Shown: positions 42,738 to 52,456, counted from the first letter of the stretch. The stretch is DNA of 64,000 nucleotides from an uncultured Clostridia bacterium (GCA_947630555.1 CANRIA010000007.1:1-64000); one strand, 5' to 3'. Numbers and translations: made by a program. The notes: a model not told the origin generated them from the sequence alone.

Positions 42738-43478
42738 ATGGCTATGATAGTTTACGGCTGGGGAAATGTGCTGAAGAAAAAGCAGTTTATGGGTTATCAG
42801 TATTGCTCAAGCTGCTGCGACTTCATGCCTGCGTATCTGGCTAAAGTTGTTTTTCGTATACACATATGCTACATACCGATATTCATGCTGACAAAGGGTC
42901 GTTACATCTGCTGCGGCACTTGCGAGAGGGGCAAAGAGATATCAAAGCAAGAGTACAAAATGCTCAAATTCAACTACAAGGCGATGAGCAAATCGCAGGG
43001 CAAAAAGGCTTTTACAGAACTTTGTCAGATGTGCGACAGCCTGCCAAATTATTCGCCCGAAAATGTTGAGTATGTATACGGTCAGATAGCATCTTCCTAC
43101 CCGATAGCCGCGAACGAAGTGCTGCAAAACCACTACCGCGACCTTATCACCGCGCGTTTGCAGGTTATGGAAGCTTTGAGAGCGCGCAGTGCAGGAGCAG
43201 CGATACAGCAGCCTGCCGCCCCGAAAACTTTGCAGACGAGCGAAGAATGGACTTGCCCCAAATGTGGAAGTACAAATAAAGCAAAATTCTGCTCTAGCTG
43301 CGGTCAGGCAAAACCTGCGCCGACCATGGACGAAGTTCAGATACCGCAGGCAGCGCAGCAGGCACAGCCGCAAGAAAAGCCTGCTCCCGTTACAGTCTGC
43401 CCGAGATGCGGAAAAGAGGACAGCTCCGCGCCGTTTTTCTGTATGGCGTGCGGCGCACCGATGAACAAGCCGCAGTAA
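42738..43478 (+). CDS. Zinc-ribbon protein
   Basis: 246 aa. The N-terminal half has paired cysteines (CSSCC near 23, CCGTC near 60) and a helical middle. Two zinc ribbons follow in the C-terminal half: CPKCGSTNKAKFCSSCG (about 172-188) and CPRCGKEDSSAPFFCMACG (about 221-239), joined by a Gln/Pro/Ala-rich linker. The role is unknown; ribbons suggest protein or nucleic-acid binding. A terminator (43492-43520) ends the unit. Confidence 0.8.
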   Translation: MAMIVYGWGNVLKKKQFMGYQYCSSCCDFMPAYLAKVVFRIHICYIPIFMLTKGRYICCGTCERGKEISKQEYKMLKFNYKAMSKSQGKKAFTELCQMCDSLPNYSPENVEYVYGQIASSYPIAANEVLQNHYRDLITARLQVMEALRARSAGAAIQQPAAPKTLQTSEEWTCPKCGSTNKAKFCSSCGQAKPAPTMDEVQIPQAAQQAQPQEKPAPVTVCPRCGKEDSSAPFFCMACGAPMNKPQ

Positions 43479-43491
43479 AAATATTAAAAGC

Positions 43492-43520
43492 AAAAAGCAC
43501 CGCACTAAGCGATGCTTTTA
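43492..43520. terminator. Terminator after the zinc-ribbon gene
   Basis: AAAAAGCA...TGCTTTTA hairpin followed by TTTTTA, with an A run on the other side that allows minus-strand use. Confidence 0.75.
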
Positions 43521-43537
43521 TTTTTATGTCTTAATGT

Positions 43538-43954
43538 CTAAGCGACCGTTCGGGCGGTCTTCTTGTTTTTCAGCTTTGCAATAAAGCTCAATATAATTGC
43601 CACATTCAGCGCCGCGGCGTTCAGCATAACAGCCGCTATCACGCCCATGCTGTCTGCGCCATTTTTGTTGACTGCCTTAAACACGTGATAAAACAAAGGC
43701 TTTCTGCCAAACATGAATACCAAAACGGCAAATACTATAGTTAATACGACCGATAGATAATAACTGCCGCTTTTGCTTCGGTGTATGAAGAAGACAAGCT
43801 GTACAAATAAATACACCGCAGAAAAAATTAAAAATGAAAAGACAGGGTGCAGAGCCGCGCCGAGAAACGCTGTAATATTAAACAGAAAGCCGCACAATAA
43901 GCATTCAAAAAGCGTGACAGTAATATGTAAAATGCGGTCAGATAATTTTTGCAT
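43538..43954 (-). CDS. Unknown four-helix membrane protein
   Basis: 138 aa, four predicted membrane segments, short charged ends. No family recognised. It stands alone between the zinc-ribbon gene (convergent) and repeat copy 2. Confidence 0.65.
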   Translation of the reverse strand: MQKLSDRILHITVTLFECLLCGFLFNITAFLGAALHPVFSFLIFSAVYLFVQLVFFIHRSKSGSYYLSVVLTIVFAVLVFMFGRKPLFYHVFKAVNKNGADSMGVIAAVMLNAAALNVAIILSFIAKLKNKKTARTVA

Positions 43955-44035
43955 CTCGTTCAGCCTCCGTCGCTATTGTATCACATTAAGGTGCGTTTTG
44001 TCAATACATAAGGCAATATTTGCGCTCCATGCGCC

Positions 44036-44240
44036 TGTTTTCTTTTGGTGGAGACCCCTCACTAAAACTCATATATTTTTGGCGAGGGGTAATTATACTA
44101 TATAATACACGCAGAACTTACAACCTATAGAAGATTTATAAAGGCAAATTACCCCTCGCCAAAAACAATATAAAAGTCTTTGGAAAGGGGGTATGGGGAA
44201 CAACCTTTCTTCAGAAAGGTTTTCCCCAAAAAAGCAAAGG
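44036..44240 (+). repeat. Hairpin-rich dispersed element, copy 2
   Basis: Shorter version of the element at 27.4 kb in the same orientation: GGAGACCCCTCACTAAAACT, GCGAGGGGTAATT, about 65 variable bases, AATTACCCCTCGCC, AACAATATAAAAGTCTTTGG, and a hairpin AACCTTTcttcagAAAGGTT inside GGGGAA...TTCCCC. The left terminal hairpin is missing, and a TGCGCTCCATGCGCC module adjoins it at about 44020. It fills most of the gene-free stretch 43955-44267. Confidence 0.8.
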
Positions 44241-44261
44241 AGAACGTCAAGCGTTCTCCTT
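44232..44261 (-). terminator. Terminator of the GH94 unit
   Basis: Minus strand AGGAGAACG / CGTTCTCCT hairpin followed by TTGCTTTTTT at the edge of repeat copy 2. Confidence 0.8.
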
Positions 44262-44267
44262 ATTATG

Positions 44268-44462
44268 TTATTCTTTTTTGTCGTTGCGGTGGAGCAGGTA
44301 AATTATCGTTTCGCCGAGTATCCAGCCTATCGCGACCGCTATCACCCTGCCGACTTCAAACAGACCTTCGACCAGCCCCGTCTTGTCAAGCACGAATGTT
44401 ATCAGCGCGAACAGACCTACAAAAACCACAAATCTTATAACTATCTTCAAGACCTTGTTCAT
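44268..44462 (-). CDS. Unknown 64-aa membrane protein
   Basis: Two membrane segments (about 7-25 and 36-58) and a charged tail (HRNDKKE). It lies 12 bases behind the GH94 gene, so it is co-transcribed. No family recognised. Confidence 0.65.
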   Translation of the reverse strand: MNKVLKIVIRFVVFVGLFALITFVLDKTGLVEGLFEVGRVIAVAIGWILGETIIYLLHRNDKKE

Positions 44463-44474
44463 TGTGCACCTCCG

Positions 44475-46886
44475 TTATCTGCCGAGGGTTATCTTTACCT
44501 CGGTGTTGTCCGTCAGTTTGTCAGCCGCAAGGAAGTCGCCCTCTACCTTCTCGCCGTTTACAAGCATTGTCTTAACGCCGCTTTCAACATGGTCGGGATT
44601 TGAAATCTCAATGTGAACATTCTTTCCTCTGAACTTCTTGTCAATGGTGAAGCCGTCCCACTTTGAGGGGATAGACGGGCTTATAACAAGACCATCAGCG
44701 TTCGGGCGCATACCGCAAATACCCTCAACACAGCCTACCATAACGGTTGAGCCCGTGCCCGTCAGCCAGTGAACGTGTGAACGTCCTGCAAAAGGCGAGC
44801 GTGTAGACTCTGTAAACTGACCGTGAACATACGGCTCCAGCACTCTTATTTCAGCCTTGTCGTTCATAGCCGCAGGCGAGCTTTCCATAAAGTATTCAAA
44901 CGCCCTGTCGCCGTGACCGAGCAGAGATTCAGCCAGTATAGCCCAGCCCTGTGTCTGAGAGAATATACCGCCGTTTTCTTTAGTGTCGGGGTTGAATATG
45001 TGCATAAGCGCGCCGTCAAAATAATGGTCAACATACGGCGGTTCCATTACCTTTACGCCATACGGTGTGTTGAGTATCTCGTGAACGCTGTTCATAGCCT
45101 TTTCAGCCTGCTCTTTTGTAGCAAAGCCCGAAATTACCGACCAGCTCTGCGGGTTGAGCCACATACTTGCCTCGGGGTCTTTCTTCGCGCCGACAATTGT
45201 GCCGTCTTCCCTTATGCCTCTTATGAACCTGTCCTCGTCCCAGCAAGCTGCAAGGCTCTCGCCCAGTTGCGGCTGTACCTTTTCAATATATGCAACATAG
45301 TCGGTGTCGTTCTTTTCCTGCGCATACGCCTTGATTATAGTCATCGCATAGTAAAGCTGGAATGCCACGAACGTTGACTCGCCCTTCTTGCCAAGGCGCA
45401 GGCAGTCGTTCCAGTCAGCGTGCAGACCGGCAGGCATAGAGTGCGCGCCGAGCCTGTTCATTGAAAATTCTATAGCCTTTTTAAGATGTTCATAAACGGT
45501 ATCTTCGCCGCCGTTGGCATATACTATAACTTCATCTAAGAAAGCCTTGTTGCCGCTCTCGCCTATGTACTTGTATACCGTCGGGAACAGCCACAAAGCA
45601 TCATCAGCACGGTAGCAGGGGTGACCCGTTTCTTTTGCGTATACAGAGTTCTCGTCGTTCTCATCGGGGCAGTTTTCATGACCTGCATTGTGGTTGAACT
45701 TAACAAGAGGCAGTCCGCCGCCGTTATCTACCTGCGCCGAGATCATAAACCTTATCTTGTCCGCGGCAAGCTCAGGGTCTATGTGTATAATACCCTGAAT
45801 ATCCTGAACGGTATCGCGGTAGCCGTAGCCGTTGCGCAGACCGCAGTAAATGAACGATGCCGCTCTTGACCATATAAACGTTATAAAGCACTGGTATGCG
45901 TTCCATACGTTTATCATGTTGTTGAATTCTTCGCTCGGCGTTTTTACAACAAAGTTTTCAAGCTTGCTGTGCCAGTAATTTTTAAGCTCTTCTATCTCTT
46001 TGTCAGCCGTGCCGGATCGCTTGTAGGTACTGAGTATCTCTTCCGCCTCGGCATTGTTTCTCTGACCCAGAACATAAACAAGCTCAATGTCCTCACCGTC
46101 AGCAAGGGTAATATCGCTTTGCAGAGCGCCGCAGGCATTTGAGTTGTAGTTGAGAACATTGTCGCACTTTCCGCTCTCGACTGCAATAGGGTCGCTGTAT
46201 GTTCTGTAAGGCCCTATAAAGCTGTCAAGGTTGCCGTTGTATGCAGTAACGTCAGCACCCACCATGCCGAAAAATCTTTCCCTGTGGTTAGATCCCGTGG
46301 CATCTTTGCCGCTGTTTTCGTTTATATGCTGTACTATCTTGTTGCCCTCAAAAGAAGTCCTCGTTATAAATAGGGTGTATTGCAGGTTTACCTGATCCTG
46401 CTCATAATTGTTGTCGTTTGTAAATTCTATAAAGCCGTATGTAGAAAGCTTTCTTTCTCTGCCAGAGATGTTCTTTATCTTCGCGCGCCATACTTCATAA
46501 GTCTTGTTCAGCGGTACATAGTATGTTACTTCGGAAACTATGTTGTCATACTCAGCGCTGATAACTGTGTATGCAGTACCGTGGCGGCACTTTGACTTGT
46601 ATGTGTCAAGCGGCTTGCCAACAGGCTGCCATGATGCCGACCAGTAGTCGCCGTTTTCGTTATCTCTTATGTACACATATCTGCCGGGAAGTGCCATGTT
46701 AGAGTTAAAGCGATAACGCGCAATTCTTCCGTTAGCGCCGCTCTGAACAAAGCTGTAGCCGCCTGCATTGTTTGAGATTATAGCTCCGTATGCAGGAGAG
46801 CCCAGGTAGTTTGCCCACGGTGCCGGGGTGTCCGGTCTTGTGATGACGTATTCCTTGTTTTCAAGGTCAAAATAGCCGTACTTCAT
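44475..46886 (-). CDS. GH94 disaccharide phosphorylase (cellobiose/chitobiose type)
   Basis: 803-aa cytoplasmic GH94 enzyme that splits a beta-linked disaccharide with phosphate to give an alpha-sugar-1-phosphate, saving ATP. N-terminal MKYGYFDLENKEYVITRPDT, ISNNAGGYSF, and the acid catalyst Asp in LHADWNDCLRLG. The middle GYGYRDTVQDIQGIIHIDPE and DWNDC region resembles chitobiose phosphorylase more than classic cellobiose phosphorylase, so the substrate is open. A promoter with a central palindrome lies upstream. Confidence 0.88.
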   Translation of the reverse strand: MKYGYFDLENKEYVITRPDTPAPWANYLGSPAYGAIISNNAGGYSFVQSGANGRIARYRFNSNMALPGRYVYIRDNENGDYWSASWQPVGKPLDTYKSKCRHGTAYTVISAEYDNIVSEVTYYVPLNKTYEVWRAKIKNISGRERKLSTYGFIEFTNDNNYEQDQVNLQYTLFITRTSFEGNKIVQHINENSGKDATGSNHRERFFGMVGADVTAYNGNLDSFIGPYRTYSDPIAVESGKCDNVLNYNSNACGALQSDITLADGEDIELVYVLGQRNNAEAEEILSTYKRSGTADKEIEELKNYWHSKLENFVVKTPSEEFNNMINVWNAYQCFITFIWSRAASFIYCGLRNGYGYRDTVQDIQGIIHIDPELAADKIRFMISAQVDNGGGLPLVKFNHNAGHENCPDENDENSVYAKETGHPCYRADDALWLFPTVYKYIGESGNKAFLDEVIVYANGGEDTVYEHLKKAIEFSMNRLGAHSMPAGLHADWNDCLRLGKKGESTFVAFQLYYAMTIIKAYAQEKNDTDYVAYIEKVQPQLGESLAACWDEDRFIRGIREDGTIVGAKKDPEASMWLNPQSWSVISGFATKEQAEKAMNSVHEILNTPYGVKVMEPPYVDHYFDGALMHIFNPDTKENGGIFSQTQGWAILAESLLGHGDRAFEYFMESSPAAMNDKAEIRVLEPYVHGQFTESTRSPFAGRSHVHWLTGTGSTVMVGCVEGICGMRPNADGLVISPSIPSKWDGFTIDKKFRGKNVHIEISNPDHVESGVKTMLVNGEKVEGDFLAADKLTDNTEVKITLGR

Positions 46887-46961
46887 AATTTTTCACCTTT
46901 ACCTTTTTATATTTTTTCGGCTGCCGCACACACAGCGCAAGCCGATATTTCCGTATATAAT

Positions 46962-46990
46962 ATTGTAACATAAACCGCTCGGTTTTGCAA
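46962..46990 (-). promoter_or_regulatory. Promoter of GH94 with operator-like palindrome in its spacer
   Basis: Minus strand TTGCAA (46990-46985), 17-base spacer, TACAAT (46967-46962). The spacer contains the perfect palindrome AAACCGctCGGTTT (46972-46985), of the type bound by LacI-family repressors. Confidence 0.75.
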
Positions 46991-47018
46991 TAGCAATAAA
47001 AGCACATTTAGTAATTTA

Positions 47019-47948
47019 TTAACCTGCCTGCGGAAAAATTACCGATATCCTCGTGCCAACGCCCAAAGTGCTCTCTACCTTTATATCGGCGTTGTGATAT
47101 GCCGCGCCGTGCTTTACTATAGAAAGCCCCAGCCCCGTGCCGCCTATCTCTTTAGAATGGCTCTTGTTTACTCTATAGAACCTCTGAAAGATATGTTCTG
47201 TGTCCTCAGGCGGTATGCCTATGCCCGTATCGGAAACAGAAAGAACATTGCCGCTCTCGCCGCCGTATACCCTCACGGTTATCCAGCCGTTTTCTTTGTT
47301 GTACTTTATGGCGTTGTCGCACAGGTTGTATATTATCTCGTCTATTATCTGCTCAACGCCTATTATGCTTACGTGCTCGCCCTCCAGCGTGAACTTTACG
47401 CCCCGTTTGTCGGCGGTGCTTTTCAGCTGCGATATAACAGCCGCACAGGATTCATACAGGTCTATCTGCTCTTTCTGCGCAGGCACGGCATCTTCGTCAA
47501 GCTGCGAGAGTTTCATTATATCCCCCACCAGCGTTATAAGCCTTTGCGTTTCGTCGTAAATATTCCCTGCAAAGCGGCTTATATCCTCCTGCTTTACAAG
47601 CCCGTTCTGTATTATCTCCGCAAAGCCCGAAATAGATGTCAGCGGTGTCTTCAGCTCGTGAGATACGTTCGCAGTAAATTCGCGCCTCATCTTGTCTTGT
47701 GCCTCGTGCTCTTTTTTAAGCTCGTTTTGCTGCTCTGTAAGTACCTTGCGCATATTCTCTGTCTCCGCAAGCATTTTCCTGCTTATCACGGTAGCAAGCA
47801 CAAATGCCAACACCGCCGTGAATATTATCCCTATGCCTGCAACAGCCCATGTCGGCAGCCCAAAATATGCAGACAAAGCCACAACAGCCGCCGCAAGCGC
47901 CGCCGTCAGAAATATGCTGAAAAAAATTCTCTCTCTCATAACTTTCAT
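47019..47948 (-). CDS. Sensor histidine kinase (PhoR-like)
   Basis: 309 aa. Two membrane segments at the N-terminus (about 10-55) with almost no external loop, a phosphoacceptor helix with FTANVSHELKTPLTSISG (His near 97), and an ATPase domain with N, G1 and G2 boxes (NLCDNAIKYN, DTGIGIP, GTGLGLSIV). The missing sensor loop suggests detection within the membrane. It pairs with the response regulator upstream, overlapping it by four bases. Confidence 0.92.
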   Translation of the reverse strand: MKVMRERIFFSIFLTAALAAAVVALSAYFGLPTWAVAGIGIIFTAVLAFVLATVISRKMLAETENMRKVLTEQQNELKKEHEAQDKMRREFTANVSHELKTPLTSISGFAEIIQNGLVKQEDISRFAGNIYDETQRLITLVGDIMKLSQLDEDAVPAQKEQIDLYESCAAVISQLKSTADKRGVKFTLEGEHVSIIGVEQIIDEIIYNLCDNAIKYNKENGWITVRVYGGESGNVLSVSDTGIGIPPEDTEHIFQRFYRVNKSHSKEIGGTGLGLSIVKHGAAYHNADIKVESTLGVGTRISVIFPQAG

Positions 47949-48628
47949 TTGTCTGTGTCTCCGCTTATCTTATAGCCTATGCCCCTTACCGTTTCTATAA
48001 CGTCGCATGGCTTTAGTTTGTTTCTAAGTGTTCTCACATGAACATCTACCGTTCTGTTCTCTCCGTCAAACGCATATCCCCACACCTTGTTTAGTATCTG
48101 GTCTCGCGTAAGCACTATGTCTCTGCTTTCAAGCAGCAGGCAGAGCATCTCAAACTCTTTCAGCGTAAGGGTAATGTTTTTCTCTCCCACCTTTACAATG
48201 TGCTTTGAAGGGCACACATAAAGTTCGCCTATCCTGTATTCTTTCGAGTCCTCTCCGCCCTCGTCTGTACGCCGCAGCAGTGCTTTTATTCTCGCAATAA
48301 GCTCCATCATGCCAAAAGGCTTTGGCACATAGTCGTCAGCGCCCAGGTCAAGCCCTACCACCTTGTCATACTCGCTGCCCTTTGCGGTAAGCATCATTAT
48401 CGGCGTTTTCTTTGTCGCCTTTGCCTGCCTCAGCTTTTTCAGTATGCTAAGACCGTCCTCCTCAGGCAGCATAATGTCCAGCAGTATCATGGTCGGCAGT
48501 TCGTTTTCCATAGACGCCCAGAAGTCCGAAGGCTTTGCAAACCCGACCGTCTTCATACCGGAACTATTCAGCGTGTACACCACAAGCTCTCTTATGCTGT
48601 TGTCGTCCTCAACAAGATATATCATCAC
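47945..48628 (-). CDS. OmpR/PhoB-family response regulator
   Basis: 227 aa. Receiver domain (1-120) with phosphoacceptor Asp in MILLDIMLPEEDG and conserved Lys in PKPFGM; C-terminal winged helix (about 130-225, with GENRTVDVHVRTLRNKL). It is phosphorylated by the kinase encoded just downstream. The dtd gene ends 1 base upstream, so regulator and kinase share a transcript with dtd and the epimerase. Confidence 0.93.
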   Translation of the reverse strand: MMIYLVEDDNSIRELVVYTLNSSGMKTVGFAKPSDFWASMENELPTMILLDIMLPEEDGLSILKKLRQAKATKKTPIMMLTAKGSEYDKVVGLDLGADDYVPKPFGMMELIARIKALLRRTDEGGEDSKEYRIGELYVCPSKHIVKVGEKNITLTLKEFEMLCLLLESRDIVLTRDQILNKVWGYAFDGENRTVDVHVRTLRNKLKPCDVIETVRGIGYKISGDTDK

Positions 48629-48629
48629 A

Positions 48630-49082
48630 TCACCCTATTTCAGCCGTGTCAAGCACTATAGTAAAAGGCCCGTCGTTCACAAGCTCTACTTTCATATCCG
48701 CTCCGAAAACGCCCTTTTGCACGCAGCCGTCAATGCGCTCATCTACACATCTGCAAAAGTATTCATAAAGTTCATTCGCTAAGTCCGGCGCAGCCGCTTT
48801 TATAAACGAAGGTCTGTTGCCTTTCTTGCAGTCTGCATATAATGTGAACTGCGATACCGCAAGCACGTCGCCGCCTATGTCGTTTATTGAAAGATTCGTC
48901 TTTCCGTTTTCGTCCGAGAATATCCGCAGCTTTGCAAGTTTGTCTGCAAGCCTTTCGCAGCGGCTTTTGTCATCGCCCTCACCTGCCCCGAAAAGCACTA
49001 AATATCCGTTTCCTATGCTGCCTGTAACAGCGCCTTCAACGGTAACGCTTGCCCTGCTCACCCTTTGTATAACGATTTTCAT
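48630..49082 (-). CDS. dtd: D-aminoacyl-tRNA deacylase
   Basis: 150 aa, the full DTD length. It removes D-amino acids (and glycine from tRNA-Ala) from mischarged tRNA. The active-site motifs SQFTLYAD and NDGPFT are both intact. Its ATG overlaps the end of the epimerase gene. Confidence 0.95.
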   Translation of the reverse strand: MKIVIQRVSRASVTVEGAVTGSIGNGYLVLFGAGEGDDKSRCERLADKLAKLRIFSDENGKTNLSINDIGGDVLAVSQFTLYADCKKGNRPSFIKAAAPDLANELYEYFCRCVDERIDGCVQKGVFGADMKVELVNDGPFTIVLDTAEIG

Positions 49083-49939
49083 TATCTTACCTCTATATCG
49101 TATCTGTATTCAAACACCATGCCGCTCTCCAGCATAACAGCGTGCGGCTTTTCTTCAATGTTTTCAAATGCATCATCGCAGTATACGGGAACCGAAGTCC
49201 ACGGCTCCAAGCACACAAACGCCGCATTGTTATTCCCTGTTACAGACCACACCGCAATGCAGTCGGAATCGGGATAATACAAAGTAACGCTTCTTTCGCC
49301 CTTGTCGCTTTTAAGCGAAATACTCTCCGACATCGGCATATTCTTCATAATAACGTCGTGGTCGAAAAGCTCCCTGCTAAGCGGCAGTTTGTTTTCGCCG
49401 CAGATTATCGTGCGCATACAGTCGCCCACCGTCTGCTCAATTATCTCGTTCTGCTCGTATTCAACATAATAGTCATCAAATTTAAGCCCATCTTCCAACG
49501 GGCAGTTGAATGCAGGGTGTCCGCCTAGGTAAAAATACATATTCTCCTTGCCTGTGTTCTTCACCACGCATTTTGTCACCAGCCTGCCGTTTTCAAAAAA
49601 ATACTTGACCGTCAGTTTAAACGGGTACGGGTACTGCGAAAGCGTTTCTTCATTTTCACAAAGAGCAAATTCGCAAAAGCCCTCGCCGCTTTCGCAAGGA
49701 GTAAACTCCATATCTCTCGCAAAGCCGTGGTTGGCTTTCATAGCGTACTCCTTGCCGCCTGCTTTATACTTTTTGCCGTTTGGCGAACATATGAACGGGA
49801 AAAGCAGCGGCGCGTGCCTGTTCCATGCCTCTCCGGCCTGCCATATGTACTCTGTGCCATTATAGATAAGCGAATTCAGTTCCGCCCCGAACGATGATAT
49901 TTTTGCGGTCATCTCTCCGTCTCTTATTGTGTACAGCAT
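49082..49939 (-). CDS. Aldose 1-epimerase family protein
   Basis: 285 aa, galactose-mutarotase-like beta-sandwich (LacX type): [22 protein letters not shown] and [12 protein letters not shown] hold the expected catalytic His and acidic residues. It interconverts alpha and beta anomers of a hexose or a related sugar. It lies one base after the upstream coiled-coil membrane protein gene. Confidence 0.88.
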   Translation of the reverse strand: MLYTIRDGEMTAKISSFGAELNSLIYNGTEYIWQAGEAWNRHAPLLFPFICSPNGKKYKAGGKEYAMKANHGFARDMEFTPCESGEGFCEFALCENEETLSQYPYPFKLTVKYFFENGRLVTKCVVKNTGKENMYFYLGGHPAFNCPLEDGLKFDDYYVEYEQNEIIEQTVGDCMRTIICGENKLPLSRELFDHDVIMKNMPMSESISLKSDKGERSVTLYYPDSDCIAVWSVTGNNNAAFVCLEPWTSVPVYCDDAFENIEEKPHAVMLESGMVFEYRYDIEVR

Positions 49940-50836
49940 TTAATCCAAGTCCTTTCTGCTTTTCTTTTCCCAGCGCGATTTTGCAGGCTTTTCAAATCGC
50001 CTCGCAAATATTCCCCAAGTGATGTATAGTATAGCCCCTGCCAAAAAGCCTATAACTATCGGCAAAAACAAAAGCCATATGTAGCCCAGTATGCCAAGAG
50101 GCGGCCGTTTGAAAATGCAAAGCAGCCAAGTTGCAATAAAGCACGCCGCTGCGCCTGCCGCACCCGTAACGCTTGCCCAAGTGCCGCTGTCGCTCTCGCA
50201 GTGGTAGCCTATCATAAATGCGGCTATCATCAGGCTGTCGCATATGCAAAGGGGTATCAGCGGTCGGTAGTCTTTGCCTTGCTTTGCAAACGTTAGTATG
50301 TATATCAAGGCAACAAAAACGCACACCGCAGCCGCAGCCAAGCAGCAAATTATCTCGTATTTTCTGCGTTTTATATATGCCGCCTGCAAAACCTTGCTCC
50401 TCTCCGAATATTCCCTCGCGTAGTCGGCCGCGCCCTCTATCGAAGAAAACCTATTTAAAAACACCTGAGAAATTTCTTCAAGCCGCCTTGCCGCATCACG
50501 CTTTTTAAGAATCTTTTCCGCCCTGTCGGCTTCCTCGCGCAGGCTTTGATATTCCGCTCTCAGCTTTTTGTCTGCCTCTGTCTTTAGCCTGTCTATTTCC
50601 GACTTTTTCTCCGTCAAATTTTTTAGCCTCAGCGAGCATATTTCCAAACGCTTTTCGCTGTCAGAGTAATCGCCAAGCTCTTTAAAGAGCTCAACAAGCC
50701 GCTCCAGCTGTGCAATTGCCTCTGTGCCATCGCTGCCTGCATATGCAATTTCGCTCATAAGGTGGCACGCCTGATAATATTTTTCAGCCGTCAGACCTTC
50801 CTGCATTTCGTTAATTTCGTTGTTCGTATCCGGCAT
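49940..50836 (-). CDS. Unknown coiled-coil membrane protein
   Basis: 298 aa. The N-terminal half is helical (a short TPR-like start, coiled coil at about 70-120); then four membrane segments (about 165-275) and a basic tail. No family recognised. First gene of a probable unit with the epimerase, dtd and the two-component system. Confidence 0.7.
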   Translation of the reverse strand: MPDTNNEINEMQEGLTAEKYYQACHLMSEIAYAGSDGTEAIAQLERLVELFKELGDYSDSEKRLEICSLRLKNLTEKKSEIDRLKTEADKKLRAEYQSLREEADRAEKILKKRDAARRLEEISQVFLNRFSSIEGAADYAREYSERSKVLQAAYIKRRKYEIICCLAAAAVCVFVALIYILTFAKQGKDYRPLIPLCICDSLMIAAFMIGYHCESDSGTWASVTGAAGAAACFIATWLLCIFKRPPLGILGYIWLLFLPIVIGFLAGAILYITWGIFARRFEKPAKSRWEKKSRKDLD

Positions 50837-51936
50837 AGTTTCACTTCCTTATAATATTCGCGCTTACGCGCCCACTGGAGTGGGTTCACCGCTCCACAGT
50901 ACGCAAAGGTTTAAAGTCTTGTCAAGAAAGGAAAAGTTTTCGGTCAAGCCTTTTTCAAAAGGGTCGCAGGGGTACGGGGGCAGCGCCCCCGAAAACACAA
51001 CGTGCGCTCCGCAAATGGGTGTAGCGGTCGTAAACGACCGCTGGGGAAGAATTATTTCGCTTTTAATTTTGGGGGCGAAATAATTCTTCAGGCGTTCCCA
51101 ACGGGAACGCTACGCCCATGCAAGAGAGGGCGTTCCCTTTGAGAAGACCCGACTATTTTCCCTGCGCGCGCTTGCGTGCGCAATAGCGATTTGTATTTTC
51201 GCTGCTTTCGCAGCAGCCTGCGGAGCCGTTCACCGCCCTCTGTACTTCGGTTTTCTTCTCATTTTGAGTGTGCCATGCGTTTGTGCATATATTAAACTGT
51301 AACTTTTCAGCGAGTGCGTTTAACCGCTCCACAAAACAACTCTACTCCCTCAAATCATAAACGCCAACCCCTTCGTGCTGCTAGAAGAATATTCTGCCAG
51401 CCACCTTTTCCTTTGGGGAGGCTGGTGGGAAGGGAATTTATTAAGTCTATTATATAAAAACTTTTCACTTCGTTTGGCGTTCCATAATGGAACGCGGAAA
51501 GAAAGCGTTGCGCTACAACAAGGGAAATCCCTCTCTTGCAGGGATTTCCCTCTTGAAAAACAGTCCACAGGACTGTTTTTCAATTCACCCTTTGCGGAGC
51601 GCCTGCCGTATGGGGATTTCGCCGTCTGCGGACGGCGACAAAGGGCTTCCGCCCCTTGACCCTGATGACCCTTTTGAAAAAGGGTCAATCGAAAACTTTT
51701 CCTTTCTTGACAAGACTTAAAACCTTTGCGCATTATGGCGTTCAATGTGTGCGCTCCATGCGCCGCGCGTAAGCGCATATTTATATCAACACAATAATTA
51801 AAATGAGTCTGATTATTTATACGCATTTCTTCATATTATAATTATACCGAAAAATGCCGCCGATGTCAACCTTGCAAGCACAAAAAGCGCTCCGCATATT
51901 TGCGAAACGCTCCGACCACTTTTAACTGCCCTGCCA
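50837..51936. repeat. 1.1-kb gene-free stretch with an 830-bp inverted-repeat element
   Basis: Inverted ends at 50902-50965 and 51667-51730 share CGCAAAGGTTT, AAGTCTTGTCAAGAAAGG, AAAAGTTTTCG and CTTTTTCAAAAGGGTC. A second, outer pair contains GCGCTTACGCGC (50854-50870 and 51765-51780). The interior has several more hairpins (for example at 51050-51090, AGAATTATTTCGC / GCGAAATAATTCT) and the palindrome shared with 14438. Open frames inside are compositional and resemble no protein; no transposase is present. Confidence 0.75.
51882..51911 (-). terminator. Terminator after the lipoprotein gene
   Basis: Minus strand AGCGTTTCGCA / TGCGGAGCGCT (wobble pairs allowed) followed by five T. Confidence 0.8.
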
Positions 51937-52443
51937 TCAAGACTTTTGTATATCTGAAAACTCCACGCTCAGCCTGTTTTCAATGCTCAGCGAAATAAGC
52001 CTGCCGCCGCTGTCGGTTCGTAAAATATACTCGCCGCACGGAGCCTCACCCCTCAGCATTACCTCGTCGCCGTCACTTTCGCCCTTTACCGACGACGAAT
52101 TTGCCGCGTGATCCAAACATTCCGTCACCGATGCAGCCACCGAGCCCACAGGCATTTTGCCGCGTTCTATCTGCTGCGAAAGACCCGAGAACTCAACAGC
52201 ATAGCTCTCGCCGAACGTCTTCACCGTCATGTCGCAAATGGTCTCGGGCTGAGAAAACCTCACCGTCCATACACCGCTCTCATCGCGGCAAAGGTCTGCG
52301 CAATAGCTTTTCTCTCCGTCAGTCACCTGCGCCGTGCAAACCTTGGGTATCTCGGGCTTTACCTGCACATCACTGCCTGAGCAGCCAACCGCCGTGCACG
52401 AAAGCATAGCCAGCGCTGCCAGCCCTATGAATCTTTTCTTCAA
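51937..52443 (-). CDS. Unknown lipoprotein
   Basis: 168 aa. TTG 52443 is chosen because GGGGTG lies six bases upstream and it gives a clean lipoprotein signal MKKRFIGLAALAMLSCTAVGC with Cys21 lipidated. The mature part is beta-rich, with four more cysteines. No family recognised. Last gene of the acpS-nnr unit. Confidence 0.75.
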   Translation of the reverse strand: MKKRFIGLAALAMLSCTAVGCSGSDVQVKPEIPKVCTAQVTDGEKSYCADLCRDESGVWTVRFSQPETICDMTVKTFGESYAVEFSGLSQQIERGKMPVGSVAASVTECLDHAANSSSVKGESDGDEVMLRGEAPCGEYILRTDSGGRLISLSIENRLSVEFSDIQKS

Positions 52444-52456
52444 ACAAAGCACCCCG

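Noticed and set aside
51350..51826. 158-residue open frame in the repeat region
   Set aside because: Lies across inverted-repeat DNA, with no conserved sequence or ribosome site.
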